NCBI RefSeq assembly: GCF_003938605.1
Contig: NZ_RHWX01000006.1
Coordinates: 124,001 to 188,000 of the forward strand
Source: Brevundimonas sp. 357
GTDB lineage: Bacteria; Pseudomonadota; Alphaproteobacteria; Caulobacterales; Caulobacteraceae
DNA: 64,000 nt
Direction of reading: 5' to 3'
Part shown: positions 50,564 to 58,525 of the stretch, in pieces
Numbering within the stretch: position 1 is the stretch's first letter
Layout: each line of letters starts with the position of its first letter
Translations under genes and position numbers: made by a program
Notes under the pieces: model-generated
Seen by the model: only the letters and a program-made list of their open reading frames with translations
What the model was told of the DNA's origin: nothing
Databases searched by the model: none

Positions 50564-53130
50564 TCAGCGTTCTGGCCCGCCCCCTGAGACGCGGCGCGTC
50601 GCGGGCGACGGCGGGATCGGCGCGCCGCCTTGGGTTTGGCGGAGGAGGCCGGGCGGGGCGGTTGGGTCAGCTGCGCCAGGGCGGCGAAGGGTGAATCCTT
50701 GGGCGGCGGCGCCGACTTGCCGGGGCCTGGCGCCCGTTCCGCACGGGGCGTGCGCAGGGCGGCCTGGATGGCCCTGGCCTGATCCGCCGTCCAGCCGAGG
50801 CTGTTCAGGGCTTCATCCGACAGCGACGCCTTGCCTGCCGCCTTCTGGGCGTCGGCGAAGGCTTCCAGCGCTTCGATCGGCGCGGTCCAGCGCCCGACCG
50901 CGCGCCGCCCGACCGCCGCCAGCGCCCGCGCCGACGGCGCCGGTTCGGGCAGGGGCGCCAGGCCCTCGCCCGCCAGTCCCTTCGTCATCTCGCGCGGCAG
51001 GAAGGCCTGCGCCAGCGCCGCGCCGCGCGGCTTCATCACGCCGGGCAGCCACACCGAATGGGCGCCGACCCGAATGGCGAAGGTCTTCAGCGTGCGCCGC
51101 TCATGCTGGCTCAGGGCCGCCAGGTCGCGCTCGACCTCGCGCCGGGGAATCAACCCGCCCGCCTCGACCAGCCGAAACGCCAGCCCGCGCGGCAGGCCGG
51201 TCAGGGCGCCGCTCTCGATCGCATGGCGCAGCCGTTTCAGCGGCTTCAGCGCCCGCCCGGCCTCGCCCGCCAGCCACGCCTCCATGCGCCGTTCGGCCCG
51301 CTCGCGCGCCGGGACCGGCCCCAGTTCGCCCAGCAGCCGCACGCGCGGCGAGAAGGGGTCTTCATTGACGATGCGTCCGGTCAGGGCGCTGTTCCACAGC
51401 ACGCCGCCGTCGGGCGTGACGGAAAAGGCCGCGTCCTCATCCGCCGCCAGCCGCCCCAGCCGCCGCGCCACCTCGGGCCCCACGGCGCGCGTCGCCGCCT
51501 GTCGCAGCGCCCGGTCGGCCAGGGCCGATCCGCCCGCGTCGACGGTGAAGCGCACCCCGTCCAGATGGCCGACCACCTCGCCCTCGACCGTCACCTCGCC
51601 GTCCTCGGCCACGCCCGCCAGCACGTCGGAGCGCACGTGCAGCGCCCGCATCAGCGCCGCCGTGCGCCGGTCGACGAAGCGCGCCGTCAGCCGCTCGTGA
51701 AGCACGTCGCTGAGCCGCTCCTCCAGCGCCTTGGTCCGGTCGCGCCATTCCTGCGCGCCCGCCAGCCAGTCGGGCCGGTTGGCGATGTAACTCAGCGTCC
51801 GCACCCCCGACAGCCGCGCCGACAGCTGGTCGATCTGGCCGTCGTCGCGGTCCAGGTCGTTGAAGCGCGGCGCCACCCAGTCCTCGGTCAGCCGCCCGCG
51901 ACGACTGGTCAGGGCGGTGAAGATCTCCTTTGACAGGCGGGCGTGTTCGTCCAGCGTCGTCTTCTGGAAGTCCGGCAGCTGGCACGCTTCCCACAGCCGC
52001 ATCAGGGCGCCGCGCGAACGGGCGATCTTCTTGACGTCTTCATCGACCGCAAAGCGCCGCAGCAGGGTCTCATCCAGCGCCTGGGCCGTCAGCCGCAAGC
52101 CGTGCCGCTCCGGCGCGAGGGTCAGCGACCGCAGCAGATCGGGCAGGGTGTCGAAGTCCAGCCGCCCGCTGCGCCACTCGGCCCCCTCGACCGGATCGAA
52201 ACGATGCTCGACCACCTGTTCGACCAGATCCTCGTCCAGCTCTTCCGCCTCGCCGGTGACGCCGAACGTCCCGTCACGCAGGTGCCGCCCCGCGCGCCCG
52301 GCGATCTGGCCGATCTCGGCGGCCTGCAGCCAGCGCGTGCGCCGCCCGTCAAACTTCCGCAGGCCCGCGAAGGCCACATGGTCCACGTCCATGTTCAGCC
52401 CCATGCCGATGGCGTCGGTGGCGACCAGGAAGTCCACCTCGCCCGACTGGAACAGCTCGACCTGGGCGTTGCGGGTGCGCGGACTGAGCGAGCCCATGAC
52501 CACGGCCGCCCCGCCCCTCTGACGGCGCAGCAGTTCGGCGATGGCGTAGACCTGCTCGGTCGAGAAGGCGACGACGGCGCTGCGGCGGGGCAGGCGGGTC
52601 AGCTTCTTCGATCCGGCGTAGGACAGCGTCGACAGCCGGTCTCGGGTGACGATCTCCGTATCCGGAACCAGCGAACGCATCAGCGGCGCCATCGTCCCGG
52701 CGCCCAGGAACATGGTCTCGAACCGGCCGCGCGCGTGCAGCAGTCTTTGCGTAAAGACGTGGCCGCGCTCGGGGTCGGCGACCAGTTGGATCTCGTCCAC
52801 CGCCAGGAAGTCGACCGACCGCTCCAGCGGCATGGCTTCGACGGTGCAGACGAAATAGGCCGGGCGCGGCGGGACGATCTTCTCCTCGCCGGTGATCAGG
52901 GCGACCGAGGCCGCTCCGCGCCGCTTGACGATCCGCTCATAGATCTCGCGCGCCAGCAGCCGCAGCGGCAGGCCGATCATGCCCGAGGCGTGACCCAGCA
53001 TGCGCTCGACCGCCAGATGGGTCTTGCCGGTGTTGGTGGGGCCCAGGATCGCCGTGACGCGCGAAGGGGCCATGCCTGCGGAACGGTCGCTCATGACCGG
53101 CCCAAGGTGGCGAACCTCGTCGGGTTTCAC
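50560..53130 (-). CDS. SUV3-like DExH/D RNA helicase
   Basis: An 856-residue superfamily 2 helicase of the mitochondrial SUV3 type. Walker A is ILGPTNTGKTHLA (about residues 29-41), the DExH-like box is AVDEIQLVADPERGH, and the C-terminal helicase part includes VATDAIGMGLNMDVDHVAF and QIAGRAGRH. The C-terminus is Lys/Arg-rich (PRRRPRRAAS), perhaps for RNA binding. It likely works in RNA turnover together with the linked S4 protein; this is inferred from the setting. Confidence 0.93.
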   Translation of the reverse strand: MKPDEVRHLGPVMSDRSAGMAPSRVTAILGPTNTGKTHLAVERMLGHASGMIGLPLRLLAREIYERIVKRRGAASVALITGEEKIVPPRPAYFVCTVEAMPLERSVDFLAVDEIQLVADPERGHVFTQRLLHARGRFETMFLGAGTMAPLMRSLVPDTEIVTRDRLSTLSYAGSKKLTRLPRRSAVVAFSTEQVYAIAELLRRQRGGAAVVMGSLSPRTRNAQVELFQSGEVDFLVATDAIGMGLNMDVDHVAFAGLRKFDGRRTRWLQAAEIGQIAGRAGRHLRDGTFGVTGEAEELDEDLVEQVVEHRFDPVEGAEWRSGRLDFDTLPDLLRSLTLAPERHGLRLTAQALDETLLRRFAVDEDVKKIARSRGALMRLWEACQLPDFQKTTLDEHARLSKEIFTALTSRRGRLTEDWVAPRFNDLDRDDGQIDQLSARLSGVRTLSYIANRPDWLAGAQEWRDRTKALEERLSDVLHERLTARFVDRRTAALMRALHVRSDVLAGVAEDGEVTVEGEVVGHLDGVRFTVDAGGSALADRALRQAATRAVGPEVARRLGRLAADEDAAFSVTPDGGVLWNSALTGRIVNEDPFSPRVRLLGELGPVPARERAERRMEAWLAGEAGRALKPLKRLRHAIESGALTGLPRGLAFRLVEAGGLIPRREVERDLAALSQHERRTLKTFAIRVGAHSVWLPGVMKPRGAALAQAFLPREMTKGLAGEGLAPLPEPAPSARALAAVGRRAVGRWTAPIEALEAFADAQKAAGKASLSDEALNSLGWTADQARAIQAALRTPRAERAPGPGKSAPPPKDSPFAALAQLTQPPRPASSAKPKAARRSRRRPRRAASQGAGQNAE

Positions 53131-53379
53131 AAGCGACGCGGCGGTTTGGGGGAGGGCGAAGAAGGAATGGTAAGCGGAACCTTACCGCCCCCTGGAACAC
53201 GGGCGAAACGAATCATGACCGAATCAGCGACGTTCGCCGATTCAGGCTTTGTTCCATACTAGTGATTGTATCTTAACGGCTCTTAACCACAAGGCGGAAC
53301 CATCGCCGCCGCCTCATGCCGCGCCCGCGGCGCGCAGGGGCTTCCCTGACGCCGCAACCTCCTTTAGGCAGACGCGCGT

Positions 53380-53456
53380 GGCCCCGTAGCTCAGCTGCAT
53401 AGAGCAAGGCTTTCCTAAAGCCGAGGTCGGAGGTTGGAGTCCTCCCGGGGTCGCCA
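53380..53456 (+). tRNA. tRNA-Arg (CCT anticodon)
   Basis: A 77-nt tRNA with encoded CCA. The acceptor stem GGCCCCG/CGGGGTC has a G2-T71 wobble. D-arm GCTC/GAGC, anticodon loop TTCCTAA (CCT, reads AGG), T-arm GGAGG/CCTCC. Odd points: the D-loop has C at position 19 (AGCTGCATA) and the T-loop has G at position 56 (TTGGAGT), so the nearly universal G19-C56 tertiary pair is swapped to C19-G56; pair 27-43 is A-G. A Tn7-like element end lies 8 bp downstream. Confidence 0.9.
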
Positions 53457-53464
53457 CCGCTTTG

Positions 53465-53603
53465 TGTCGGGACAACTTAAGACTGTCCCGTTTCCAAGCT
53501 AAGACTGTCCTGGACCAGCTAAGACTGTCCTAGCGTTTTGGAAATTTTCTTTAAAAACAGCGCAATGAAGCCGCGCCTCGGGTCCGCTGGGCGCGACAGT
53601 CTT
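53465..53603. repeat. Tn7-like transposon end with TnsB-site-like repeats
   Basis: Starts TGTCGGGACAACTTAAGACT. Three direct copies of AAGACTGTCC lie at 53479-53488, 53501-53510 and 53521-53530 (periods of 22 and 20 bp), and an inverted copy CGACAGTCTT at 53594-53603. This spacing matches arrays of TnsB-binding sites at Tn7-family ends. I saw no copies upstream of tnsA. The stretch 53604-53774 shows no gene. Confidence 0.8.
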
Positions 53604-53774
53604 AACTTGTCGATCGCAACGCGATCGACTGGAATGCGCCAGTTGCGGATATTGGCATCGGGCCAGAAAGCGGACATTGACGACACGGAGAGCCATGTAC
53701 GCCCGCGCCGACTAGCGGCTTTTTGACCGAAATGCCGGTTCCGACGCGAAGATCAAGCACGTCGTCGCGAGAGC

Positions 53775-54488
53775 TCAAGCAGCCAGGGCATCGGCCTTTG
53801 GAAATCCGCAATCCCGCATGGCCCCACAGCAGGTCTGTGTGCCGTTGGAAATGCGCTTCTTGTAATCCGCTAGAGCTGCGCGACGCTTCCGCTCAGCCAT
53901 GACGAGTTCCAGAAGCAGCAGCCGGGCCTTTCGGTCGCCTTTCATCTGGGGTGCCCGCGCGACGACCGGACCGGTCAGCCGCACCCTCCGCTCACCTAGC
54001 TTGGTCAGCCCTGTACTGGTGATCCACGACGGTTGGTCAAAATAGGCGTCGAGATAGGCATCCATGATGCCCAAGCGCTCCGCCACTCTGAGGGCGCGTT
54101 GGTGGTAAAGGCCCGCCGGTCCATGATCGAGGGCGTTCTGCGGCGGCCACAGCCGGGTGGCTTCGGCGATCGCCTGACACGCCAGATACTGATCGAGATC
54201 CGCCCACCATGCCCGGGCGCGGCGCAGGGAGTCGATCGGCCCGCGGCCCAGCCCCACGCAAAAGGTGCGATCCCCCTGGATGTGGCGATCCGGGCAGAAG
54301 GCCGGAAACCGGGTTCCCGGCTTGGTCTCCCGCACGATCGGGCAGGGCGCGGACAGAATCGTCAGATCCAGAGGCGATCCGGCCCAAGGGCCATGTGCCG
54401 CCTCGCCGCGAATCTGGTTCACCGTGCGGTCCCGCACGGTGAACCAGTCGGGTGCCGTTGCCACGAGAAGATCGATCGGCGCGATCAT
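53775..54488 (-). CDS. Cysteine-rich protein coupled to the nucleotidyl cyclase
   Basis: A 237-residue soluble protein encoded third in the Pycsar-like operon. It has eight or so conserved-looking Cys/His: C49, C65, H69, C77, C104 and a C-terminal TCCGAMRDC (C220, C221, C227). The FCPDRHIQGDRTFCVGLG stretch recalls the cysteine-rich proteins found beside prokaryotic E2-like (ubiquitin-conjugation-type) genes. That link is from memory and weak; no E1, E2 or JAB gene is present in the window. The ATG overlaps the cyclase stop (ATGA). The function is unknown; a metal-binding or accessory role is likely. Confidence 0.7.
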   Translation of the reverse strand: MIAPIDLLVATAPDWFTVRDRTVNQIRGEAAHGPWAGSPLDLTILSAPCPIVRETKPGTRFPAFCPDRHIQGDRTFCVGLGRGPIDSLRRARAWWADLDQYLACQAIAEATRLWPPQNALDHGPAGLYHQRALRVAERLGIMDAYLDAYFDQPSWITSTGLTKLGERRVRLTGPVVARAPQMKGDRKARLLLLELVMAERKRRAALADYKKRISNGTQTCCGAMRDCGFPKADALAA

Positions 54489-56083
54489 TCCGGGCAGTGC
54501 GCCCGCATGGGCGCGGCCGAGACGGCGCTGGCGACCGAGGCCCCGGCGGCGGCTCCCGCACCGACGACGGCCGGCACGCTCACCCGTGAGAGGTGAGCCT
54601 GCGCCGACGGATAGGTCAGGTTCGGCACCCGCCGCGCCGGGCCGAACAGGTGCTTCACCGTGGCCCCGGCCTCCGAATAGGCCCGCTCGCCGATCGCGGT
54701 TTCGACGCCGCCACAAGCGGCTTGGGCCGCCTCTGAAACACACGTCGCCTTGCTGGAGGAACACCGCACGCTGGTGTCGCCGCGCAGACCTAGCCGGCAT
54801 ATCGGGGTCGGGCCGTATTCGATCCCGATCGCGATGCCCAGGGCCGCGATGCCCGGCAGCCGGGCCCGGCAGAGTTCGAAGGACGACCGGATCGCCGCAG
54901 CGGTGAGCACAGCCTCCTTGATCGTGGCCATCGCATCGGTGTCGCGCGCATCGCCGATAGCGATCACGCCGTGTAGGCAGTCACCGATGAAGCGGATCTT
55001 GCGCCCCTCGAAATCCTCCTGAAGCACGGCGGCCATTTCCGCCCGCAGAACATGAAGGTTCGAAACCGCCTCCGCGACCCGGCCACCGGCGATGGCCGCG
55101 TCCACATAGGCGGTGAAGCCGTCGATGTCGGCGAACACCGAAGCGAGCGGCAGCCGGATGCTGTTGCTGGGGGGATGGTCGGCGAACTTGACCGACCGCA
55201 GCGGCGGCTGGCGGTAGTGGAAGGTGAATTCCGCAGGTCGGACGCCGCCGTGCGCCTTGAGCAGCCGTTCCTGATCCTCGACGAAGGTGGCGTAAGCCTC
55301 ATCTAGAGGGCCACGCGCGCTCTTGCGAAGCGTCCGGATGTCGATGGTCTCGGTCAGAACCCGGGTGGCGGCGTCCTCGGTGAAGCGCACGGGCGAGAGT
55401 GGCCGCAGTCCGGTCCGCGCCAGTTCCAGACGCGGCGACAGGAAGATGCCCGGCTCATCCCCGTCGGCCAGCTTGGCGGCGTGGTTTGCCGGCGATCCGA
55501 TGAACAGAGGCTCCGGCTCGCTAGCGCGGCCGCTGTTCACTGCCACAGCCGGGCCGCTGTCGATGCCGATGCGAACGTCGGTCTGGAAATCGGCGCCGTA
55601 TCGACGGCCCGCCCGGTCGACCATTTCCCGGAAGGCCGCCGCGAAGGCGAGCGCTTTGGCGATCCGTTCGCCTTCGCGATCCGCCCCTTCCGGCGTCAGC
55701 ACGACCGCATGCAGCCGCCCACCGTGGAAGTCGACGCGCTGGATGTCGAAGGCCTGGGTCAGCAGATCGCAGCCGCTGTAGTGGAAGTGCAGGAGTTGCA
55801 AGGCCCGCGCGTGGCTCGCCTCGGTCTCGCGGCCCTGTTCGACCAGCCGGTCGTTATAGGCCAGCAGATTGGCGTAGATGTGCACTCCGTGGGTCGTGAC
55901 CGCCCTGTTCGGCGGCACATACCAATCGCGCTGCGGCGTGGCGCCCAAGGTCCGGGCCTGTTCGGCCAAGGCCCGACGCGAGCGCATATAGTCTGAGAAG
56001 TCGGATACGGAGACGGCGGTTTCGGGCGAGGAGGCGCGATGACGGGCGATGCGTTCGAGCGCGCGGGGTTCTGACCAAGGCAT
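54485..56083 (-). CDS. pycC: Pycsar-type nucleotidyl cyclase with two cyclase-like domains
   Basis: A 532-residue class III cyclase-fold protein. The second domain (about 310-455) has metal-binding Asp319 and Asp321 (VFADIDGFTAYVD) and the downstream GDCLHG (Asp368) and IAIGIEYGPT. The N-terminal domain (about 95-215) looks cyclase-like (DFHGGRLHAVV, RIGIDSGPAVAVN, FIGSPANHAAKLA) but I see no metal-binding Asp pair, so it may be inactive. PycC enzymes make cCMP or cUMP upon phage infection. Located 11 bp after the effector gene. Nucleotide specificity is not predictable by eye. Confidence 0.82.
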   Translation of the reverse strand: MPWSEPRALERIARHRASSPETAVSVSDFSDYMRSRRALAEQARTLGATPQRDWYVPPNRAVTTHGVHIYANLLAYNDRLVEQGRETEASHARALQLLHFHYSGCDLLTQAFDIQRVDFHGGRLHAVVLTPEGADREGERIAKALAFAAAFREMVDRAGRRYGADFQTDVRIGIDSGPAVAVNSGRASEPEPLFIGSPANHAAKLADGDEPGIFLSPRLELARTGLRPLSPVRFTEDAATRVLTETIDIRTLRKSARGPLDEAYATFVEDQERLLKAHGGVRPAEFTFHYRQPPLRSVKFADHPPSNSIRLPLASVFADIDGFTAYVDAAIAGGRVAEAVSNLHVLRAEMAAVLQEDFEGRKIRFIGDCLHGVIAIGDARDTDAMATIKEAVLTAAAIRSSFELCRARLPGIAALGIAIGIEYGPTPICRLGLRGDTSVRCSSSKATCVSEAAQAACGGVETAIGERAYSEAGATVKHLFGPARRVPNLTYPSAQAHLSRVSVPAVVGAGAAAGASVASAVSAAPMRAHCPE

Positions 56084-56094
56084 GAGAGACTTCC

Positions 56095-57060
56095 TTAAGA
56101 GCAGCGCACGCCGACGCGGCGGACGTGTTTGGAGATTTCGTGGGCGACAGGCTGGATGCGGCTTTCCAGGGTGTCGTCCGCACCGGAGCGGTAGGTCAGG
56201 GTGGTGATGCCGCGCAGGTCGCTGGCGAGCTTGATCTGGGCGTTCCTCGGCTCAACCAGGATGGTGCGCTCCAGGTCCAGCTTGCCCATGAAGAGCCCCA
56301 GCTCAAACGTCACATTGTCCCGGGGCGCCAACTGGGTCGTCTCGCGCGACACGATGGTGTCGTCGCCGTCGATCACGGCGATGGCGAAGTCCGACGCCTC
56401 GATCGCCCGCTGAAGCGCGGGGATCGGATAGTCGGACGCCCGGAACACCCCGTCCGTCCAGAGCGTAACCTGCATGTCCGCATGGGTGAGGCGGGACTGG
56501 ATTTCCTGGGCGACCGTCAGCGCCTCGACCGAGGAGATTATGAAGATGATCGGCTGGTCATTGGCCGCCCGGACCAGGTCATTGCGTTGAACCAGACGCT
56601 TGGCCTGTTCGATGGCCAGACGGCGCCAGATGGCCGGAAAGCGTTCGGCGATGTCGGTCAAGGCCGGTTCCGGCAATCGCAACGCCACACCCGGGGATTG
56701 CCCCACCACGGTGGACGAGCGCTGCTGGGTCGGGTCCAGCGCGGCGATCTCGCCGACGTGGTCACCCGGTCCCCGCTCATTGACCTGCACGCCCTTGACG
56801 ATGATCCCGGCCTTTCCGGCCAAGATGAAATAGAGGTCCGTGTCGTGACCCTTTTCGGTGATCAACGCCTCGCCAGTCTCAAGCGGGACGGGCTCGCTCG
56901 CGTCTGCGATGGCTTCCGCCAACGGCTGGTCGCCCCGGACCAGAGTCGCTTCCATCAGAGCGTTGATGCGGTTGGCCCGCCCGCCGTCTCCGGAAAACCG
57001 GGCGACGAGGCCCGTCGCCGCACCCCCGACCTTCCCATCCTGACCGTCTTCAGCCTTCAT
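56095..57060 (-). CDS. pycTIR: Cyclic-nucleotide-binding TIR effector (PycTIR-like)
   Basis: A 321-residue protein from an ATG at 57060 with an AGGAGA site; a GTG at 57123 would add 21 residues. Residues 37-155 form a cyclic-nucleotide-binding domain, with a phosphate-binding cassette GDHVGEIAALDPTQQRSSTV (Glu104, Arg114). Residues 170-292 are a TIR-like (CAP12-type) domain with IIFIISS, the AIAVIDGDD strand and RDNVTFELGLFMGKL, where Glu253 is the likely NADase residue. In PycTIR, cyclic pyrimidine binding triggers NAD+ loss. First gene of the operon. Confidence 0.88.
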   Translation of the reverse strand: MKAEDGQDGKVGGAATGLVARFSGDGGRANRINALMEATLVRGDQPLAEAIADASEPVPLETGEALITEKGHDTDLYFILAGKAGIIVKGVQVNERGPGDHVGEIAALDPTQQRSSTVVGQSPGVALRLPEPALTDIAERFPAIWRRLAIEQAKRLVQRNDLVRAANDQPIIFIISSVEALTVAQEIQSRLTHADMQVTLWTDGVFRASDYPIPALQRAIEASDFAIAVIDGDDTIVSRETTQLAPRDNVTFELGLFMGKLDLERTILVEPRNAQIKLASDLRGITTLTYRSGADDTLESRIQPVAHEISKHVRRVGVRCS

Positions 57061-57188
57061 GCGTTTCTTCTCCTGTGCGCCCGATCGGGCCTTGTGTTTT
57101 TGATCGCCTAGCGCGACCTTCACCGTTGATCAGGAGCAGATGGGTATGGTTTTAATGCAGATCAAGTCTCAACATCCGAATATTTTCT
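57061..57188. promoter_or_regulatory. Divergent control region of Pycsar operon and WYL regulator
   Basis: The 128-bp gap between the two divergent genes. It contains a perfect palindrome GCCCGATCGGGC (57079-57090) that overlaps the effector leader, and AT-rich stretches near the WYL start. There is no clear ribosome-binding site before the WYL start. The WYL protein probably binds here, as CapW-type repressors do at CBASS loci; the exact site is not shown. Confidence 0.6.
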
Positions 57189-58121
57189 ATGCCTGAGTTT
57201 GAAGCGTTCCCCAAGGCCACCCAGCGCCGTTTCGAATTCCTAGAATGGCGGCTGTTCTGGGAGCGCGGTCTGCGTCGCGCAGGGCTGGAATCGACCTTCG
57301 GCATCTCGACGCCCCAAGCCTCGGTGGACCTGCGCAACTATAGGGAGTTGGCACCCGACAACATCGACTACGACGCCAGCCAAAAGACCTATGTGCCTGG
57401 CCCGCGTTTCAAGCCGAAGCTGCTCACCCTGTCAGCGGACCGGCTTCTGTTGCAGCTTCGCGCCTATCTGATGGGTGCGCTCGGGCGTCAGGATCTGTGG
57501 TTCAGCGAGCCCCCATCGATGGACGGCGCACCGGACTTGGTGCGGTCTGTTCAGCCCGAAACCCTGCAGCGCATCCTCAACGCCATCCGGCAGCGCCGAA
57601 AGCTGGAGATCGACTATCGGTCCCTTACCAATGAACGGCGACGCACCATCGCGCCCCATGCCCTGGCGTTTGACGGACACCGTTGGCACGTCCGGGCCCT
57701 GTGCTGTGAGAAGGATGATTTCCGCGACTTCGTCATCACCCGGATCAGCGCCATAGACCTCGGCGCCCGCATCGACTTCGATCCGGCCGAGGACGTCGAA
57801 TGGGCGCGTAAGGTCGTTCTGGAGCTCGCGCCGCATCCCGGTCTGAACGCTGATCAGCGTGCGGCGATCGAATACGATTACGGGATGACGGACGGCGGGC
57901 GCGCGGTCGAGATGCGGATCGCGCTGAGCTACTACTTCATCAAACGCCTGAACCTGGATCTCGAAACCCGTCTGCCCGAAGGTGCCCTCTCCCCCGAGCG
58001 CGTCCAGATCGCCCTGATCAACCTCGCGGAGGTCGAACAGGCCCAAGCCGACGCCAAGCGAGATTCGGTCGAACAGGTGCGGATTCGCAAGGCCTTGAGG
58101 GTGCTCGACGCGGGGACCTAA
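57189..58121 (+). CDS. WYL-domain transcriptional regulator (CapW/BrxR-like)
   Basis: A 310-residue protein with an N-terminal winged-helix (RFEFLEWRLFWERGLRRAGLESTFGISTPQASVDLRNY), a WYL domain (about 115-200, RRKLEIDYRSLTNERRRTIAPHALAFDGHRWHVRALC) and a C-terminal domain. This is the CapW/BrxR layout, regulators that repress defence operons (CBASS, BREX) and probably respond to nucleic-acid ligands. Here it diverges from the Pycsar-like operon, so it most likely controls it. The start has a weak ribosome-binding site. Confidence 0.88.
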   Translation: MPEFEAFPKATQRRFEFLEWRLFWERGLRRAGLESTFGISTPQASVDLRNYRELAPDNIDYDASQKTYVPGPRFKPKLLTLSADRLLLQLRAYLMGALGRQDLWFSEPPSMDGAPDLVRSVQPETLQRILNAIRQRRKLEIDYRSLTNERRRTIAPHALAFDGHRWHVRALCCEKDDFRDFVITRISAIDLGARIDFDPAEDVEWARKVVLELAPHPGLNADQRAAIEYDYGMTDGGRAVEMRIALSYYFIKRLNLDLETRLPEGALSPERVQIALINLAEVEQAQADAKRDSVEQVRIRKALRVLDAGT

Positions 58122-58303
58122 CAGCTGACGGAACCTGCCTTCAGAACAATCCCTGGCTTATGAGCGCCAAAGCTTCACGTGGCCTCATCCATGAATAACC
58201 ACTGCCGATAGGTGCCGCCGGCAGGCCCGCATGCATTTGGGAATTGATGAAAATCTACGGCTAGAAGCGGACATTCCGAACCGCTGCTTTGAGTCAGGTC
58301 CGG

Positions 58304-58525
58304 TCATTCAGTCTCTAGTCGAAGGAATCTAATTCGAAGACCTGCTGCCTTGCTCGCTTCGAAAACGTCCTCTGCGTCGAGGATGCCATCTTCTGGTAGC
58401 GCAATGCTCAGGAGGGTGGCGATGGCTTTGTCTGCTTCCTTCGGGTGCTTGCAGTAGCGATCCAAAATAGCATTCAGGCTGGCCGCCAAAGCCTCTGCGG
58501 AAGCTTGCATAGGAGCTGTGGTCAT
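58304..58525 (-). CDS. Small hypothetical protein
   Basis: A 73-residue acidic helical protein (SAEALAASLNAILDRYCKHPKEADKAIATLLSIALPEDGI). A good AAAGGA site precedes the ATG at 58525. The same frame stays open upstream to 58792, but that stretch is AT-richer and lacks a good start. No domain is recognised. It lies within the transposon between the WYL regulator and tnsA. It could be a cargo protein. Confidence 0.55.
   Translation of the reverse strand: MTTAPMQASAEALAASLNAILDRYCKHPKEADKAIATLLSIALPEDGILDAEDVFEASKAAGLRIRFLRLETE

Noticed and set aside
54485-57060. CBASS instead of Pycsar
   Set aside because: The synthase has a class III cyclase fold with a DIDGF metal site, not a CD-NTase, and the effector has a Crp-type cyclic-nucleotide domain.
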